The notes under the pieces were generated by a model. The model worked only from the letters and a program-made list of their open reading frames with translations. It was not told where the DNA came from and did not search any database. Made by a program: the position numbers and the translations under genes. From NCBI GenBank assembly GCA_017999435.1, contig JAGNLV010000001.1, positions 920,993-984,992 on the forward strand: a stretch of 64,000 nucleotides of DNA, given 5' to 3'. The stretch comes from Candidatus Zixiibacteriota bacterium. Its GTDB lineage: Bacteria; Zixibacteria; MSB-5A5; GN15; FEB-12. Of this stretch, positions 1 through 8,469 are shown one piece after another. Each line of letters begins with the position of its first letter. Position 1 is the first letter of the stretch.

Positions 1-2
1 GG

Positions 3-434
3 TCGCGCTCGCTCGACCCGGACCCGCTCGACACGATCGTCTACTTCCTGCACCTGGCGACCGACTCGGGGTTTGTCGCCCTGCAGGTGTTCGGACCGCT
101 CGCCGACACCGCCTGGACGCCGGCGGATTCGCTCGCGCCGGGGACCGCATACTGGTGGAAAGTGGCAACCGAGGACAACACGGGGCAGCGGACGGAGTCG
201 GCGGTGACGTCGTTCTGGACCTGGCTGCCGGGGGACGCCAACGACAACCACGATGTTGCGGTGTCCGACCTCACGTTGATGATCAGCCACCTTTTCCGGG
301 GCGGCAGCCTTCCCTGTGAATTCCGAACCGGGGACGTGACGGGTGATTGCGCGGTGACGGTCGCCGATCTGACCCACATGATCTCCTACCTCTTTCGCGG
401 GGGGCCGGCGCCGCTGCTGTGGTGCGCCGAGTAG
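3..434 (+). CDS. C-terminal part of secreted Fn3-dockerin protein (5' end outside window)
   Basis: The reading frame is open from the window edge to a TAG at 432-434. The first ~75 residues look like the end of a fibronectin type III domain (LAPGTAYWWKVATEDNTG, a typical Fn3 F/G-strand pattern). After it comes a type I dockerin: two calcium-loop repeats beginning GDAND and GDVTG, each followed by a helix ending LFRGG. Dockerins bind cohesins or act as calcium-stabilised C-terminal modules on secreted proteins. Dockerin-like tails with this LFxGG style are common in secreted proteins of FCB candidate phyla. The N-terminal function is outside the window, so substrate and enzyme class cannot be given. 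A strong stem-loop lies downstream (487-515), but its T-run serves the opposite strand. Confidence 0.75.
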   Translation, partial: SRSLDPDPLDTIVYFLHLATDSGFVALQVFGPLADTAWTPADSLAPGTAYWWKVATEDNTGQRTESAVTSFWTWLPGDANDNHDVAVSDLTLMISHLFRGGSLPCEFRTGDVTGDCAVTVADLTHMISYLFRGGPAPLLWCAE

Positions 435-477
435 CCGGTCTCATGGCCGTGCGTGTCGGCGGCCGGGGAAGGACCCC

Positions 478-515
478 AAAAAAGATGAAGATCGCCTGGG
501 GGTCAGGCGATCTTC
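478..515 (-). terminator. Rho-independent terminator of the GGDEF-like gene
   Basis: A perfect 11-bp stem (487-497 with 505-515, loop 498-504) is followed on the minus strand, after ATC, by six T (complement of 478-483). It lies ~70 bp downstream of the stop of the 587-1006 gene. On the plus strand there is no T-run after the stem. Confidence 0.7.
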
Positions 516-586
516 TGAAATGGGAGGCATAGAAACAAAAAAGGCAGGGGGGTCTTGTTTACGTGCGGGAACGCAGCCCGCTTCTC

Positions 587-1006
587 TTAATTCCTGTGCC
601 GATCGAGATAGTCTCCAAGGAAATCCCGGATGGTGCGCGCCCCGGCGGCATCGGGGTAGGAAGCCATCTCGAGGGGGATGATTTTCTCCGCCGCCGCGCT
701 GTTGTCCCGGGAGAGGCGATCCCGGAGGATCTCGCTGACCCGGCGGCTAGCGATTTCGGCTCCCTGGCGCGGCGTCTCGGGCAACAAGAGCACGAGCTTA
801 CAGCCATCCATCACCGAGACGACGTCGATTTCCCGGACATTGCGGCGCGCCTCCTGCGAGAGCGAATGCACGACCGAGGAGGCGCCGGGGCCTAAGTGGT
901 TCTCCAGGAATGAGAGGTCGAAAACGACGAGCGAGACGAAGACCGAATATCGCTCGGCTCGTTTGAGCTCGAGGTCGACCTTGTCAATGAAGTTGCAGTC
1001 ATCCAT
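587..1006 (-). CDS. degenerate GGDEF-domain protein
   Basis: 139 aa, about the size of a single GGDEF domain. The N-terminal block (LKRAERYSVFVSLVVFDLS) matches the helix-strand that opens diguanylate cyclases. Residues ~64-79 (VSVMDGCKLVLLLPET) align with the active-site hairpin, where GGDEF is replaced by MDGCK. The catalytic Gly-Gly-Asp/Glu-Glu signature is therefore gone and c-di-GMP synthesis is unlikely. Degenerate GGDEF domains can still bind GTP or c-di-GMP or act as protein partners. No receiver, PAS or membrane segment is attached. It is a single gene downstream of the NtrC-type regulator, separated by 290 bp of AT-rich DNA that probably holds its own promoter. A terminator follows it. 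Confidence 0.65.
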   Translation of the reverse strand: MDDCNFIDKVDLELKRAERYSVFVSLVVFDLSFLENHLGPGASSVVHSLSQEARRNVREIDVVSVMDGCKLVLLLPETPRQGAEIASRRVSEILRDRLSRDNSAAAEKIIPLEMASYPDAAGARTIRDFLGDYLDRHRN

Positions 1007-1296
1007 GATCGTTGCACCACGTCGTTATTCGTCGCTATCGCGCTTCTGTGCACTATTTTACAAGCAAGTTTTGTTCCCCATGCAACCCCGATGCCGGATT
1101 GCGGAAAACATTTCCGAAACTTGTGCCGAGATTTGTCGCGGTCAACAACTTACACGTTATTTCACAACAACTTAATGTTATTCACATGGAGTGAAAAATG
1201 TGGAAAATAAGAAAGGATGTGTGCAGAATATGCACACCGATGCATATAAGACGCAGGCGGGCATCGGGTACGTTTTTGGACAGATCGCCGGAACGA
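1007..1296. promoter_or_regulatory. AT-rich intergenic region with DnaA-box-like sites and an inverted repeat
   Basis: This 290-bp stretch is clearly more AT-rich than its surroundings and separates the NtrC-type gene from the GGDEF-like gene. It holds TTATTCACA (1178-1186), which fits TTWTNCACA, and TTTTCCACA on the minus strand (1199-1207), which also fits. A 7-bp inverted repeat GTGTGCA/TGCACAC with a 5-nt centre lies at 1219-1237. On the minus strand a weak -35/-10 pair (TTGCAT, TAAAAT, 19-nt spacer) lies ~60 bp before the GGDEF-like start. A dedicated origin is unlikely because dnaA, dnaN or gidA are not adjacent. Confidence 0.35.
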
Positions 1297-2730
1297 CTAC
1301 TTCGAAGAATTCAAGTTGTAGTCTTTAATCTTATAGAGGAGCGAGCGGTAGCTTATCTCGAGAAGGTCGGCGGCTTTGCGGCGATTCCAGTTGGTTCGGG
1401 TGAGGACTTCGCTGATCAACCGCTTTTCTTCCTCGGCGACGGTGCGGCCGATCCGTTCTTTGAGCGAGTAGGTCTCGGTCCCGGCGGCGTTAGTCGGGCC
1501 GACGTCGGTGGTGGCAGGGGTGTAGGTGGAGCGGGAGGGCATGGTCGGTGCGGCGGCCGCGGAGTTGATCAGGTCGATAATGATCGACTCATCGCCGCGC
1601 ACCGCCACCTGTTTGAGCATGTTCTCGAGCTGGCGGACGTTTCCGGGCCATGAGAAGGTCATGAGGCGGTCGATAGTGGAGGGGGAGAGCTCTCTGAAGT
1701 CTTTGGAATAGAGCTGGTTGTATTTGTCGATAAAGTGCCGCACGAGCAGGGGGATATCTTCGGGACGTTCCCGCAGGGGGGGCAGGAACAGGGTGATCTC
1801 GTTCAGGCGGTAGAACAGGTCGTCGCGGAATTCTTTGTCGTGGATCGCCTGTTCGAGGTTGCGGTTGGTGGCGCAGATGATCCGCACATCGACGTGGATC
1901 GAGGTGATGCCGCCGACCCGGACGAACTCCTGCTGTTCGAGGACCTGGAGCAGTTTGGACTGGAGCTCCATGGGCATGTCGCCGATTTCATCGAGGAACA
2001 TCGTTCCCTTGTGGGCGATTTCGAACCGCCCCTGCTTGGTTTTGTGCGCGCCGGTGAAGGCCCCCTTCTCGTAGCCGAAGAGCTCGGCCTCGAGCAGGTC
2101 GCGAGGGATGGCGGCGCAGTTGACCTTGATAAACGGGCGGTCTTTGCGCGCGGAGAGCTGGTGCAGGGAGCGGGCGGCGATCTCTTTGCCGGTGCCCGAC
2201 TCGCCGCGGATGAGGACAGTCAGCTCGGAGTCGGCGACCTGCTCGATGATCTCCTTCACCTTGGTCATGGCCACGGAGTCGCCGAGGAAATTGGCGTAGG
2301 CCGACTGCGCCTGCAGTTCGGATTTGAGCTCTTTGACCTCGCGGCGAAGGTTGCGGCGTTCGAGGACGCCGTTGATGTGGATTTCGATTTCCTGGACATC
2401 GAACGGCTTGTTGATGAACTCGGCGGCGCCCAGCTTAATGGATTCGACGACGTAGTTGGTGTCGCCGTGGCCGGAGACCATGATGACTTCGGGGCGGCTC
2501 TCGAGCTTGTTGAGCTTTTCGAGGACCTCGATCCCGCTCATTCCGGGCATCTTGATATCCAGGAGAATGAGTTCGGGTTGCTCGGTCGAGACCATCTGGA
2601 GCCCCTCGGAGCCGTCGCGGGCAGCGACAAACTCAAAGCGGGCCCCAAGCCCCTCCGACAGCAGCCACGCCACCTTCGGGTCGTCGTCGATCACCAGGAT
2701 TTTTGTCTTCTGTTTAGCCATAGCAACCAT
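1297..2730 (-). CDS. NtrC-family sigma-54-dependent response regulator
   Basis: 477 aa with the full NtrC/AtoC layout. The receiver domain is at 8-125, with acidic pocket DDD at ~15-17, phospho-acceptor D58 and Lys108 in NKPF. The AAA+ domain is at ~145-380, with Walker A GESGTGKE 176-183, GAFTGA loop 223-228 and Walker B MFLDEIGD 244-251. A Fis-type HTH (NRRKAADLLEISYRSLLYKI) is at ~449-468. The intact GAFTGA loop means it should contact sigma-54. It is the last gene of the long leftward operon, 92 bp after a receiver-GAF-kinase hybrid and after a second GAF kinase, its likely phospho-donors. ATG at 2730 or 2721 both fit, and neither has a strong SD. Target promoters are unknown. Confidence 0.93.
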   Translation of the reverse strand: MVAMAKQKTKILVIDDDPKVAWLLSEGLGARFEFVAARDGSEGLQMVSTEQPELILLDIKMPGMSGIEVLEKLNKLESRPEVIMVSGHGDTNYVVESIKLGAAEFINKPFDVQEIEIHINGVLERRNLRREVKELKSELQAQSAYANFLGDSVAMTKVKEIIEQVADSELTVLIRGESGTGKEIAARSLHQLSARKDRPFIKVNCAAIPRDLLEAELFGYEKGAFTGAHKTKQGRFEIAHKGTMFLDEIGDMPMELQSKLLQVLEQQEFVRVGGITSIHVDVRIICATNRNLEQAIHDKEFRDDLFYRLNEITLFLPPLRERPEDIPLLVRHFIDKYNQLYSKDFRELSPSTIDRLMTFSWPGNVRQLENMLKQVAVRGDESIIIDLINSAAAAPTMPSRSTYTPATTDVGPTNAAGTETYSLKERIGRTVAEEEKRLISEVLTRTNWNRRKAADLLEISYRSLLYKIKDYNLNSSK

Positions 2731-2822
2731 TCAGGTACAGCCAATGTATCGGCAAAAGGCGGTCAAAATCAAGGTTTTGGGTCTGGGATATTGCGGATTT
2801 TGAGCAAAAAGGTGCAGAGCGG

Positions 2823-4934
2823 TCAATTGTGGTAAGGGAAATAGAGGGAGAAGGTGGCCCCTCTCCCCTCCTCCGACTGAACCGCGAGCGTGCCGTTGTG
2901 GGCGGAGATGATGCGTTCGACGACCGACAGTCCGAGGCCGGTTCCGGTGTCTTTGGTGGTGTAGTAGCGCTCGAAAATGCGGGAGAGGTTTTCTTTCTTG
3001 ATGCCGCAGCCGGAGTCGGCGACCCGGACGGTGAGGTAAGGCTCTTTGCGGTGGGGGGGCGTTTCGAGGAGGCCCTCGACGCGGATCTGTCCGGGGCCGG
3101 GGATGGCGTCGATCGCGTTGATCAGCAGGTTAAGGAAAGCTTCGAGGATCTGGTTCTTGTTGACGATGACGTCCCAGTCGGCCTCGGCGAAGCGGGCGGA
3201 GTAGGCGATGTTTTTCTTGCGGAGGTCGGGGCCGACGAGTTCGGCGGCGCGGGCGACGATGCGGCGGAGGTCGATTTTTTCGGTCTGGTACTTGTTGGGG
3301 TTGGAGAAGTCGACCAGTTCGCGGACCAGTTCGTTCATGCGGTGGACCTCCTCTTCGGCCGCATTCAGCAATTCCGACTGGGCGGCGATCTCCGGGTGTT
3401 TCATGGCCAGCACCTGGAGGCTCCCCTTGATCGAGGTGAGCGGCTTGCGGAGGTCGTGGGAGATTTCGCTGATCATGTTGCCCATGGTGAGCAGGCGGGT
3501 CATGTTGAGGAGCGACTGCTCGCGCTCGAAGAGGAGGGCGGCCTGCGAGACGACCAGGCGGGCGATCGAGATGTCATCGGCGCTGTAGGGTTTCTTGCCG
3601 GCGGCGGCGAAGTAGAAGATGTGCGCGAGTTCCCCCCGGCGTTTCACGGGGAGGGCGAGGAAGGCGGTTTCCGGGGCGGGCAGCGCCTGGTGGGCGCGGA
3701 TATCGGCAGCGACGGCGGCGGAGAGGCGGGGGATGTCGGCGAGGATGTCTTCATCGAGTTCGAGCGGGCCGAGGGTGACCTCGGAGCGCCGCTCCGGGCG
3801 GAGGTCGGGACCGCCGGAGGCGGCGGCGGCGACGAGCGTTTTGCGGCCGGGTTCCCAGTTGAACCAGAGGGCGCAATCGATCGGGAAGACGCGGGTGAGT
3901 TTGGTGACGAGCAATTGGCAGAAATCGTGCATCGACTGAATCTCGGTCAGTTCGCCGGAGAGCTCGTTGAGGATTTCGAATTCGATGAGGCGGCGGCGGT
4001 TGCGTTCGAACTGGTTGGCATCATCGACCGCCACGGCGGCCTGGGAGGCAAAGGTCGTGAGGAGGCGCAAGTCGTTGTCGTTGAATGTCTCTCCCCCGGC
4101 TTTGTTGGCCAGGTTGATGACGCCGATGACTTTGTTCTTGATCCGCAGCGGGCAGCACAGCAGGGAGGCGGCGCCGTAGCGCTCCTTGTTGATGCGGCGG
4201 AAGCGCGGGTCGGCCTCCACGTCGCGCACGATGAGGGGCTCTCCTTCCCGGGCCACCCAGCCGGCGATCGAGGAGCCGATGGAGAGCCGGGTGGCGGCGA
4301 CGATGTCCTCGTCGAGGCCGATGGCGGCTTCGATGGTGAGGTATTCGCCGGCTTCGTCGAGGAGCATGATCGACCCGACCTGGGCCTCGGTGACGGTGGA
4401 GGCGAGGACGACAATCTGGCGGAGGAGTTCGTGGAGATTGGCGGTGGAGCCGATCGACTTGCCGGCCTCGTAGAGGGCGTTGAGGTCATCCATCCGGCGC
4501 TTGAGGATCATGTTGGAGAGGCGCAGTTCTTCGAGGAGCTGGAGTCGGGCGATGTCGGCGCGGCGTTTTTCGAGGGCCCGGTTGACGGCCAGCTCGAGGT
4601 AGCTGAATTCGACCGGTTTGAGGAGGTAGTCGTAGGCGCCGGCACCGACGGCCTGGATAGCGGTATCGAGCGACCCGTAACCGGTCATGAGGATGACCGG
4701 GATGCCGTCATCGACCTCTTTCACGCGGCGGAGCAGCTCGATGCCGTCCATGCCGGGCATCTTGATGTCGCTGATGACGAGATCGACTTTGCGGGTGCGG
4801 ATGGCCTCGGCCGCTTCGGGGGACCTCTGGAAGGTCTCAACCTCGTAACCATCGCCGGTGAGGAGGGCATAGAGCGAATCGCACATGCGCTTCTCATCGT
4901 CGATAATGATGATCCGCTCGCCGGTGTTACCCAT
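2823..4934 (-). CDS. hybrid receiver-GAF-GAF histidine kinase
   Basis: The ATG at 4934 overlaps the upstream stop by 8 nt (ATGGGTAA), giving 703 aa. An upstream in-frame start exists but would add residues before the receiver. Domains: N-terminal receiver (1-120, D56, K106 in LKPVE), a short coiled coil, GAF (150-308), a second, more divergent GAF-like domain (330-470), HisKA with H493 in ISHDLRKPLTS, and a C-terminal HATPase with an N box (NLLINAIDA), DSGCGI and GTGLGLS motifs. No membrane segment is visible, so it is cytoplasmic. The receiver at the N-terminus of a kinase suggests input from another kinase, plausibly the one encoded just upstream. Output is likely to the NtrC-type regulator downstream. 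Confidence 0.9.
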   Translation of the reverse strand: MGNTGERIIIIDDEKRMCDSLYALLTGDGYEVETFQRSPEAAEAIRTRKVDLVISDIKMPGMDGIELLRRVKEVDDGIPVILMTGYGSLDTAIQAVGAGAYDYLLKPVEFSYLELAVNRALEKRRADIARLQLLEELRLSNMILKRRMDDLNALYEAGKSIGSTANLHELLRQIVVLASTVTEAQVGSIMLLDEAGEYLTIEAAIGLDEDIVAATRLSIGSSIAGWVAREGEPLIVRDVEADPRFRRINKERYGAASLLCCPLRIKNKVIGVINLANKAGGETFNDNDLRLLTTFASQAAVAVDDANQFERNRRRLIEFEILNELSGELTEIQSMHDFCQLLVTKLTRVFPIDCALWFNWEPGRKTLVAAAASGGPDLRPERRSEVTLGPLELDEDILADIPRLSAAVAADIRAHQALPAPETAFLALPVKRRGELAHIFYFAAAGKKPYSADDISIARLVVSQAALLFEREQSLLNMTRLLTMGNMISEISHDLRKPLTSIKGSLQVLAMKHPEIAAQSELLNAAEEEVHRMNELVRELVDFSNPNKYQTEKIDLRRIVARAAELVGPDLRKKNIAYSARFAEADWDVIVNKNQILEAFLNLLINAIDAIPGPGQIRVEGLLETPPHRKEPYLTVRVADSGCGIKKENLSRIFERYYTTKDTGTGLGLSVVERIISAHNGTLAVQSEEGRGATFSLYFPYHN

Positions 4935-6348
4935 GGTTCTCGCGGTCCTCGAGGGCAGGGAGGATGATTTCAAAGCACCCCCCGATGCTGCTGTTTTTAT
5001 ACGTTATCGTCCCGCCGTGGCGTTTGATGATGCCGTAGCAGACGGCCAGGCCGAGGCCGGTGCCTTTCCCCTCCTGCTTGGTGGTGAAGAAGGGTTCGAA
5101 GATGTGGGGGATGATCTCGGGGGGGATGCCCGGGCCGGTGTCGGTAAAAGCGAGCAGGACGCCGTCGGCAACGCGGCGGAGAGCGATGTCGAGGCGGCCG
5201 CCGTTGGGCATGGCGTCGGCGGCGTTGAGGACGATGTTGAGGGCGACCTGCTTCATGTTCTCGGGCGAACCCATGACGAGCGGGAGGTCATCGGCGAACT
5301 CCCGCACCACCATGATGCCGAATTTCTCAAACTGCCGGTCCATGAGGACGAGGACGTCGTCGATCACCTTCCCCAGTTTCATGGGTCGGAGGGCGGTTTT
5401 TTCGGGGCGGTGGAAGTCGAGGAGTTCGCGGACGATACGGGCGATGCGGTCGATTTCCTGGCTGATGATTTCGAGGTAGTTGCCGGTTTCGACGTTGCCG
5501 CGGGCAGTGCGCTGGACCAGCAGGAGGTAGTTCTTGATGATGCCGAGCGGGTTGTTGACCTCGTGGGCGACCCGGGCGGACATTTCGCCGAGAGCGGCGA
5601 GGCGCTCGGTGTGCACGAGCTGCTGCTGGGCAGCCAGCAACTGCTGGGTGGCGGCGCGTTCGGATTCGTAGAGCCGGGCGTTCTCGATAGCCACCGAGAT
5701 CTGGTTGCCGAGGATGGACAGAAATTCGATGTCGTCGAGGCCGAACTCTTTCGCGCCTATTTTCTCGCCGATGAGGACCAGTCCGATGAGGCGGCTCTGG
5801 TAGATCAGCGGGACGACCAGGCCGGGATCGAAACTACGGAGAGCCTCGGCCTCCGGCTCCCGGGAGAAGCCGGCGAGCAGCTCGGAAGTCGGCACGGGGC
5901 GGTTCAGGCGGGCGAGGTAGTCGGCTATTTTGGAGTCGGACGGGAAGGTTGCCTCTTTGGGGGGGAAGGCGCCTCCCCCCTTGCTCTTGGCGAGCGAAAA
6001 GCGGTCCGAGCGGGCGTCCTGCTTGAGGTAGATGGCTCCCTTGGAGGCGGAGACCTGGGCCACGCAGGTGAGGACGAAGGAATCGAGGAGGGTCTGGTAA
6101 TTGAGGACCGAGCTGAAGTTGCGGCTGATTTCGAAGATGGTGTAGAGGTCGAAGATTTTGCGTTTGAGCTGGCGGTTGGCCTCGGTGAGGCGGGTGAGTT
6201 TTTCGGCGGGCAGTTCGACGGCCGCGGCCGCGGCGCGGGCGGCCGCCGGTCCGGGACCCGCGGGGAGCGCCTCCCCTTGAGGGAGGCGTTCGGGATCGGC
6301 CGTCTCCGGCGCCGGCCGGCGGCGCTCTTTTGAATCCATCTCCATCAT
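4927..6348 (-). CDS. GAF-domain sensor histidine kinase
   Basis: 473 aa. A Pro/Ala-rich N-terminal linker (1-48) is followed by a coiled coil and a GAF domain (~70-227). HisKA is at ~245-310 with H262 in [12 protein letters not shown], and the HATPase at 350-467 with [15 protein letters not shown] and GTGLGLAV motifs, so it should be active. There is no transmembrane segment, so the signal is probably sensed in the cytoplasm. Its start codon overlaps the folC stop (ATGA) and its stop overlaps the next kinase start, so translation is coupled. With the downstream hybrid kinase and the NtrC-type protein it forms a three-gene signalling module. The ligand cannot be told from sequence. Confidence 0.9.
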   Translation of the reverse strand: MMEMDSKERRRPAPETADPERLPQGEALPAGPGPAAARAAAAAVELPAEKLTRLTEANRQLKRKIFDLYTIFEISRNFSSVLNYQTLLDSFVLTCVAQVSASKGAIYLKQDARSDRFSLAKSKGGGAFPPKEATFPSDSKIADYLARLNRPVPTSELLAGFSREPEAEALRSFDPGLVVPLIYQSRLIGLVLIGEKIGAKEFGLDDIEFLSILGNQISVAIENARLYESERAATQQLLAAQQQLVHTERLAALGEMSARVAHEVNNPLGIIKNYLLLVQRTARGNVETGNYLEIISQEIDRIARIVRELLDFHRPEKTALRPMKLGKVIDDVLVLMDRQFEKFGIMVVREFADDLPLVMGSPENMKQVALNIVLNAADAMPNGGRLDIALRRVADGVLLAFTDTGPGIPPEIIPHIFEPFFTTKQEGKGTGLGLAVCYGIIKRHGGTITYKNSSIGGCFEIILPALEDRENHG

Positions 6349-7622
6349 GCCGAGCCGATCTTCTCGAAAAACTCTCCGACAAGGTAGTGCGAGCCGATCA
6401 CAGCTATGATATCGTCAGGTTGAGCGGTCCGGGCGACCCTTCGCCAGCCGGTCGCCACCGACCCGGCGCGGTGGACCGGCACGCGCCGCCAGTTGATGGT
6501 CCCCAAGAGGTGGGCAGTATCGACGGAGCGTTTGGTATCGAGGGGTACGATGACGTATTGTGCGGCGATTTTGGCGAGGTGATCGACCATTTTCTGGTGC
6601 TCTTTTCGTTTGACGAAGCCGGTGAGGATGAGGGCCTTGCGGCCGGGGAAGCGGGTCTGGAAGGTCTCGACAAAGGCGGCGATGCCGCCGGCGTTGTGGC
6701 CGACGTCGAATACCAGGGTTGGTCGGCCGCGGCGGGCGACGATCTGGAATCGGCCGGGCCACTCCAACCGGGCCATGCCTTGGTACACGGCCTGCTTGTC
6801 GATCGCCAGGCCCTGGTCGCGCAGGATGGCGAGGGCTTTGAGCGCCAGCGCGGTGTTGCGCAACTGGTGGGGGCCGATGAGGCCCGGGACGAGGCCGGAG
6901 ATCCGCCAGCCGTTTTCATGAAAGTCGAGCCGGTTGGATTCACCGAAGGCGGCAAAGTCACGGGGGCGGAGGCGGTGCAGGGGGGCGCCGAGCTCCGCGC
7001 AGCACCGGGCAATCACCTCTTCGGCGACCGGCGGGAGGAGCCCGATCAGGTGGGGGACGCCGGACTTGACGATGCCGGCTTTTTCGAACGCGATTTTCCG
7101 CAGGGTGCGGCCCAGGATTTCCATGTGGTCGCGGCTGATGTCGGTGGTGACGGTCAAGAGCGGACAAAGGACGTTGGTCGCATCGAGCCGTCCCCCGAGA
7201 CCGGTTTCGACCACGGCGAGGTCGACCCCGGCGCGGGCGAAATGCTCGAAGGCCATGGCGGTGAGCACCTCGAAAAACGACAACTTGCGCCGGACCAGTT
7301 CCCGGCGGTAGCGGGCGACAAAGGCGGTGACGGAGCGTTCCGGGATCGGATGGCCGTCGACGCGCACCCGCTCCCGCAGCGAGACGAGGTGGGGAGAGGT
7401 GTACAGGCCGGTCCGGTACCCCTGGGCCCGGAGGACAGCGGCGAGCATGCTGACGGTGGAGCCCTTGCCGTTGGTGCCGGCCACGTGGATGGTCGGGTAG
7501 CTCAGCTGGGGGGAGCCGATGGCGGCGAGGAACTCGGTGATGTTCTCCAGCCCGAGTTTCATGCCGAAGAACTCGCGCGAGAGGAGGAACCGTTCCGCAG
7601 TGCGATAGGCGCCGGCGGGCAT
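6345..7622 (-). CDS. folC: folylpolyglutamate synthase / dihydrofolate synthase
   Basis: The ATG at 7622 overlaps the accD stop (TGATG) and has GGAG 6 nt upstream. A GTG at 7634 is also possible. About 425 aa, normal for FolC. The Mur-ligase-type P-loop HVAGTNGKGST lies near residue 45, followed by the LYTSPHL motif. ETGLGGRLDATN and the later FDVGHNAGG motif of the C-terminal domain are present. It adds glutamate to folates in the cytoplasm. The pairing accD-folC is common in many bacteria. It is part of the long serS-to-NtrC operon, and the following kinase gene overlaps its stop by 4 nt. Confidence 0.95.
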   Translation of the reverse strand: MPAGAYRTAERFLLSREFFGMKLGLENITEFLAAIGSPQLSYPTIHVAGTNGKGSTVSMLAAVLRAQGYRTGLYTSPHLVSLRERVRVDGHPIPERSVTAFVARYRRELVRRKLSFFEVLTAMAFEHFARAGVDLAVVETGLGGRLDATNVLCPLLTVTTDISRDHMEILGRTLRKIAFEKAGIVKSGVPHLIGLLPPVAEEVIARCCAELGAPLHRLRPRDFAAFGESNRLDFHENGWRISGLVPGLIGPHQLRNTALALKALAILRDQGLAIDKQAVYQGMARLEWPGRFQIVARRGRPTLVFDVGHNAGGIAAFVETFQTRFPGRKALILTGFVKRKEHQKMVDHLAKIAAQYVIVPLDTKRSVDTAHLLGTINWRRVPVHRAGSVATGWRRVARTAQPDDIIAVIGSHYLVGEFFEKIGSA

Positions 7623-8464
7623 CACTTTCTCCACATGAACTTCAGGAGCGCGATGACGGTGTCGCGGAGGTCTTTGCGGTGCACGATCTTGTCGAGGAAC
7701 CCCTTTTCGAGAAAGAACTCGGACGACTGAAAGCCCTCCGGCAGCTCCTGTTTGATGGTCTGCTGGATGACGCGCGGGCCGGCGAATCCGAGGAGGGCTT
7801 TCGGTTCGGCGATGACGACATCGCCGAGCGACGCATACGAGGCCATGACGCCGGCGGTGGTCGGGTTGGTGAGGATAGAGATGTAGGGGATGCGTTTCTT
7901 GTCGAGTCGTTCGAGCAGGCCGGAGGTCTTGGCCATCTGCATCAGCGAGAGAATCCCCTCCTGCATGCGGGCGCCGCCGGAGGAGGAGACGATGACGAGG
8001 GGGATGTTGCGGTTGAGGGCGCGTTCGATGGCCCGGGCGATCATCTCCCCCACCACCGAGCCCATCGACCCGCCGATGAAGGCGAAGTTCATGATGGCGA
8101 AGGAGACCTCGATGCCGCCGATTTCGCCGATGCCGGCGATCACACCCTCGAGGCGGCCGGCCTTGGCCTGGGCCTCTCTGATCCGATCCGGGTACTTCTT
8201 GGAATCCTTGAACTTAAGCGGGTCCCTGCTCGTCAGGTGGCTGTCGAATTCCTCCAGCCGCCCGCCATCGAGCAGCAGGTCGATATATTTCTGGGAGGTG
8301 ATGCGGAAGTGGAAGTCGCAGGAGGGGCAGACCCAGAGGAGTTTTTCGAGTTTTCGGCTGTAGATGATTTCCCCGCAGGAGTCGCACTTGATCCAGAGAC
8401 CCTCGGGGATATTTTTCTTTTCCTGCGGCACCGGGCCGCTGTGATCTTTCCGAAACCACGCCAT
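7622..8464 (-). CDS. accD: acetyl-CoA carboxylase carboxyltransferase subunit beta
   Basis: 280 aa, the usual length. An N-terminal zinc ribbon has two CxxC pairs (CDSCG at ~28-31 and CPSCD at ~47-50). The carboxyltransferase core follows, with SFAIMNFAFIGGSMGSVVGEMI and SSGGARMQEG motifs and TTAGVMASYASLGD. With AccA it transfers carboxyl from biotin to acetyl-CoA for fatty acid synthesis. AccA is not in this window. It starts 5 nt after the rimI stop, inside the long leftward operon. Confidence 0.97.
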   Translation of the reverse strand: MAWFRKDHSGPVPQEKKNIPEGLWIKCDSCGEIIYSRKLEKLLWVCPSCDFHFRITSQKYIDLLLDGGRLEEFDSHLTSRDPLKFKDSKKYPDRIREAQAKAGRLEGVIAGIGEIGGIEVSFAIMNFAFIGGSMGSVVGEMIARAIERALNRNIPLVIVSSSGGARMQEGILSLMQMAKTSGLLERLDKKRIPYISILTNPTTAGVMASYASLGDVVIAEPKALLGFAGPRVIQQTIKQELPEGFQSSEFFLEKGFLDKIVHRKDLRDTVIALLKFMWRK

Positions 8465-8469
8465 AGCGT

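Noticed and set aside
1007-1296. Chromosomal replication origin
   Set aside because: Only two DnaA-box-like sites and none of the usual origin genes nearby.
2829-4967. 712-codon open frame on the plus strand
   Set aside because: It is antisense to a complete receiver-GAF-kinase gene with all motifs and has the Gly/Asp/Glu-rich look of a reverse-frame shadow in GC-rich DNA.
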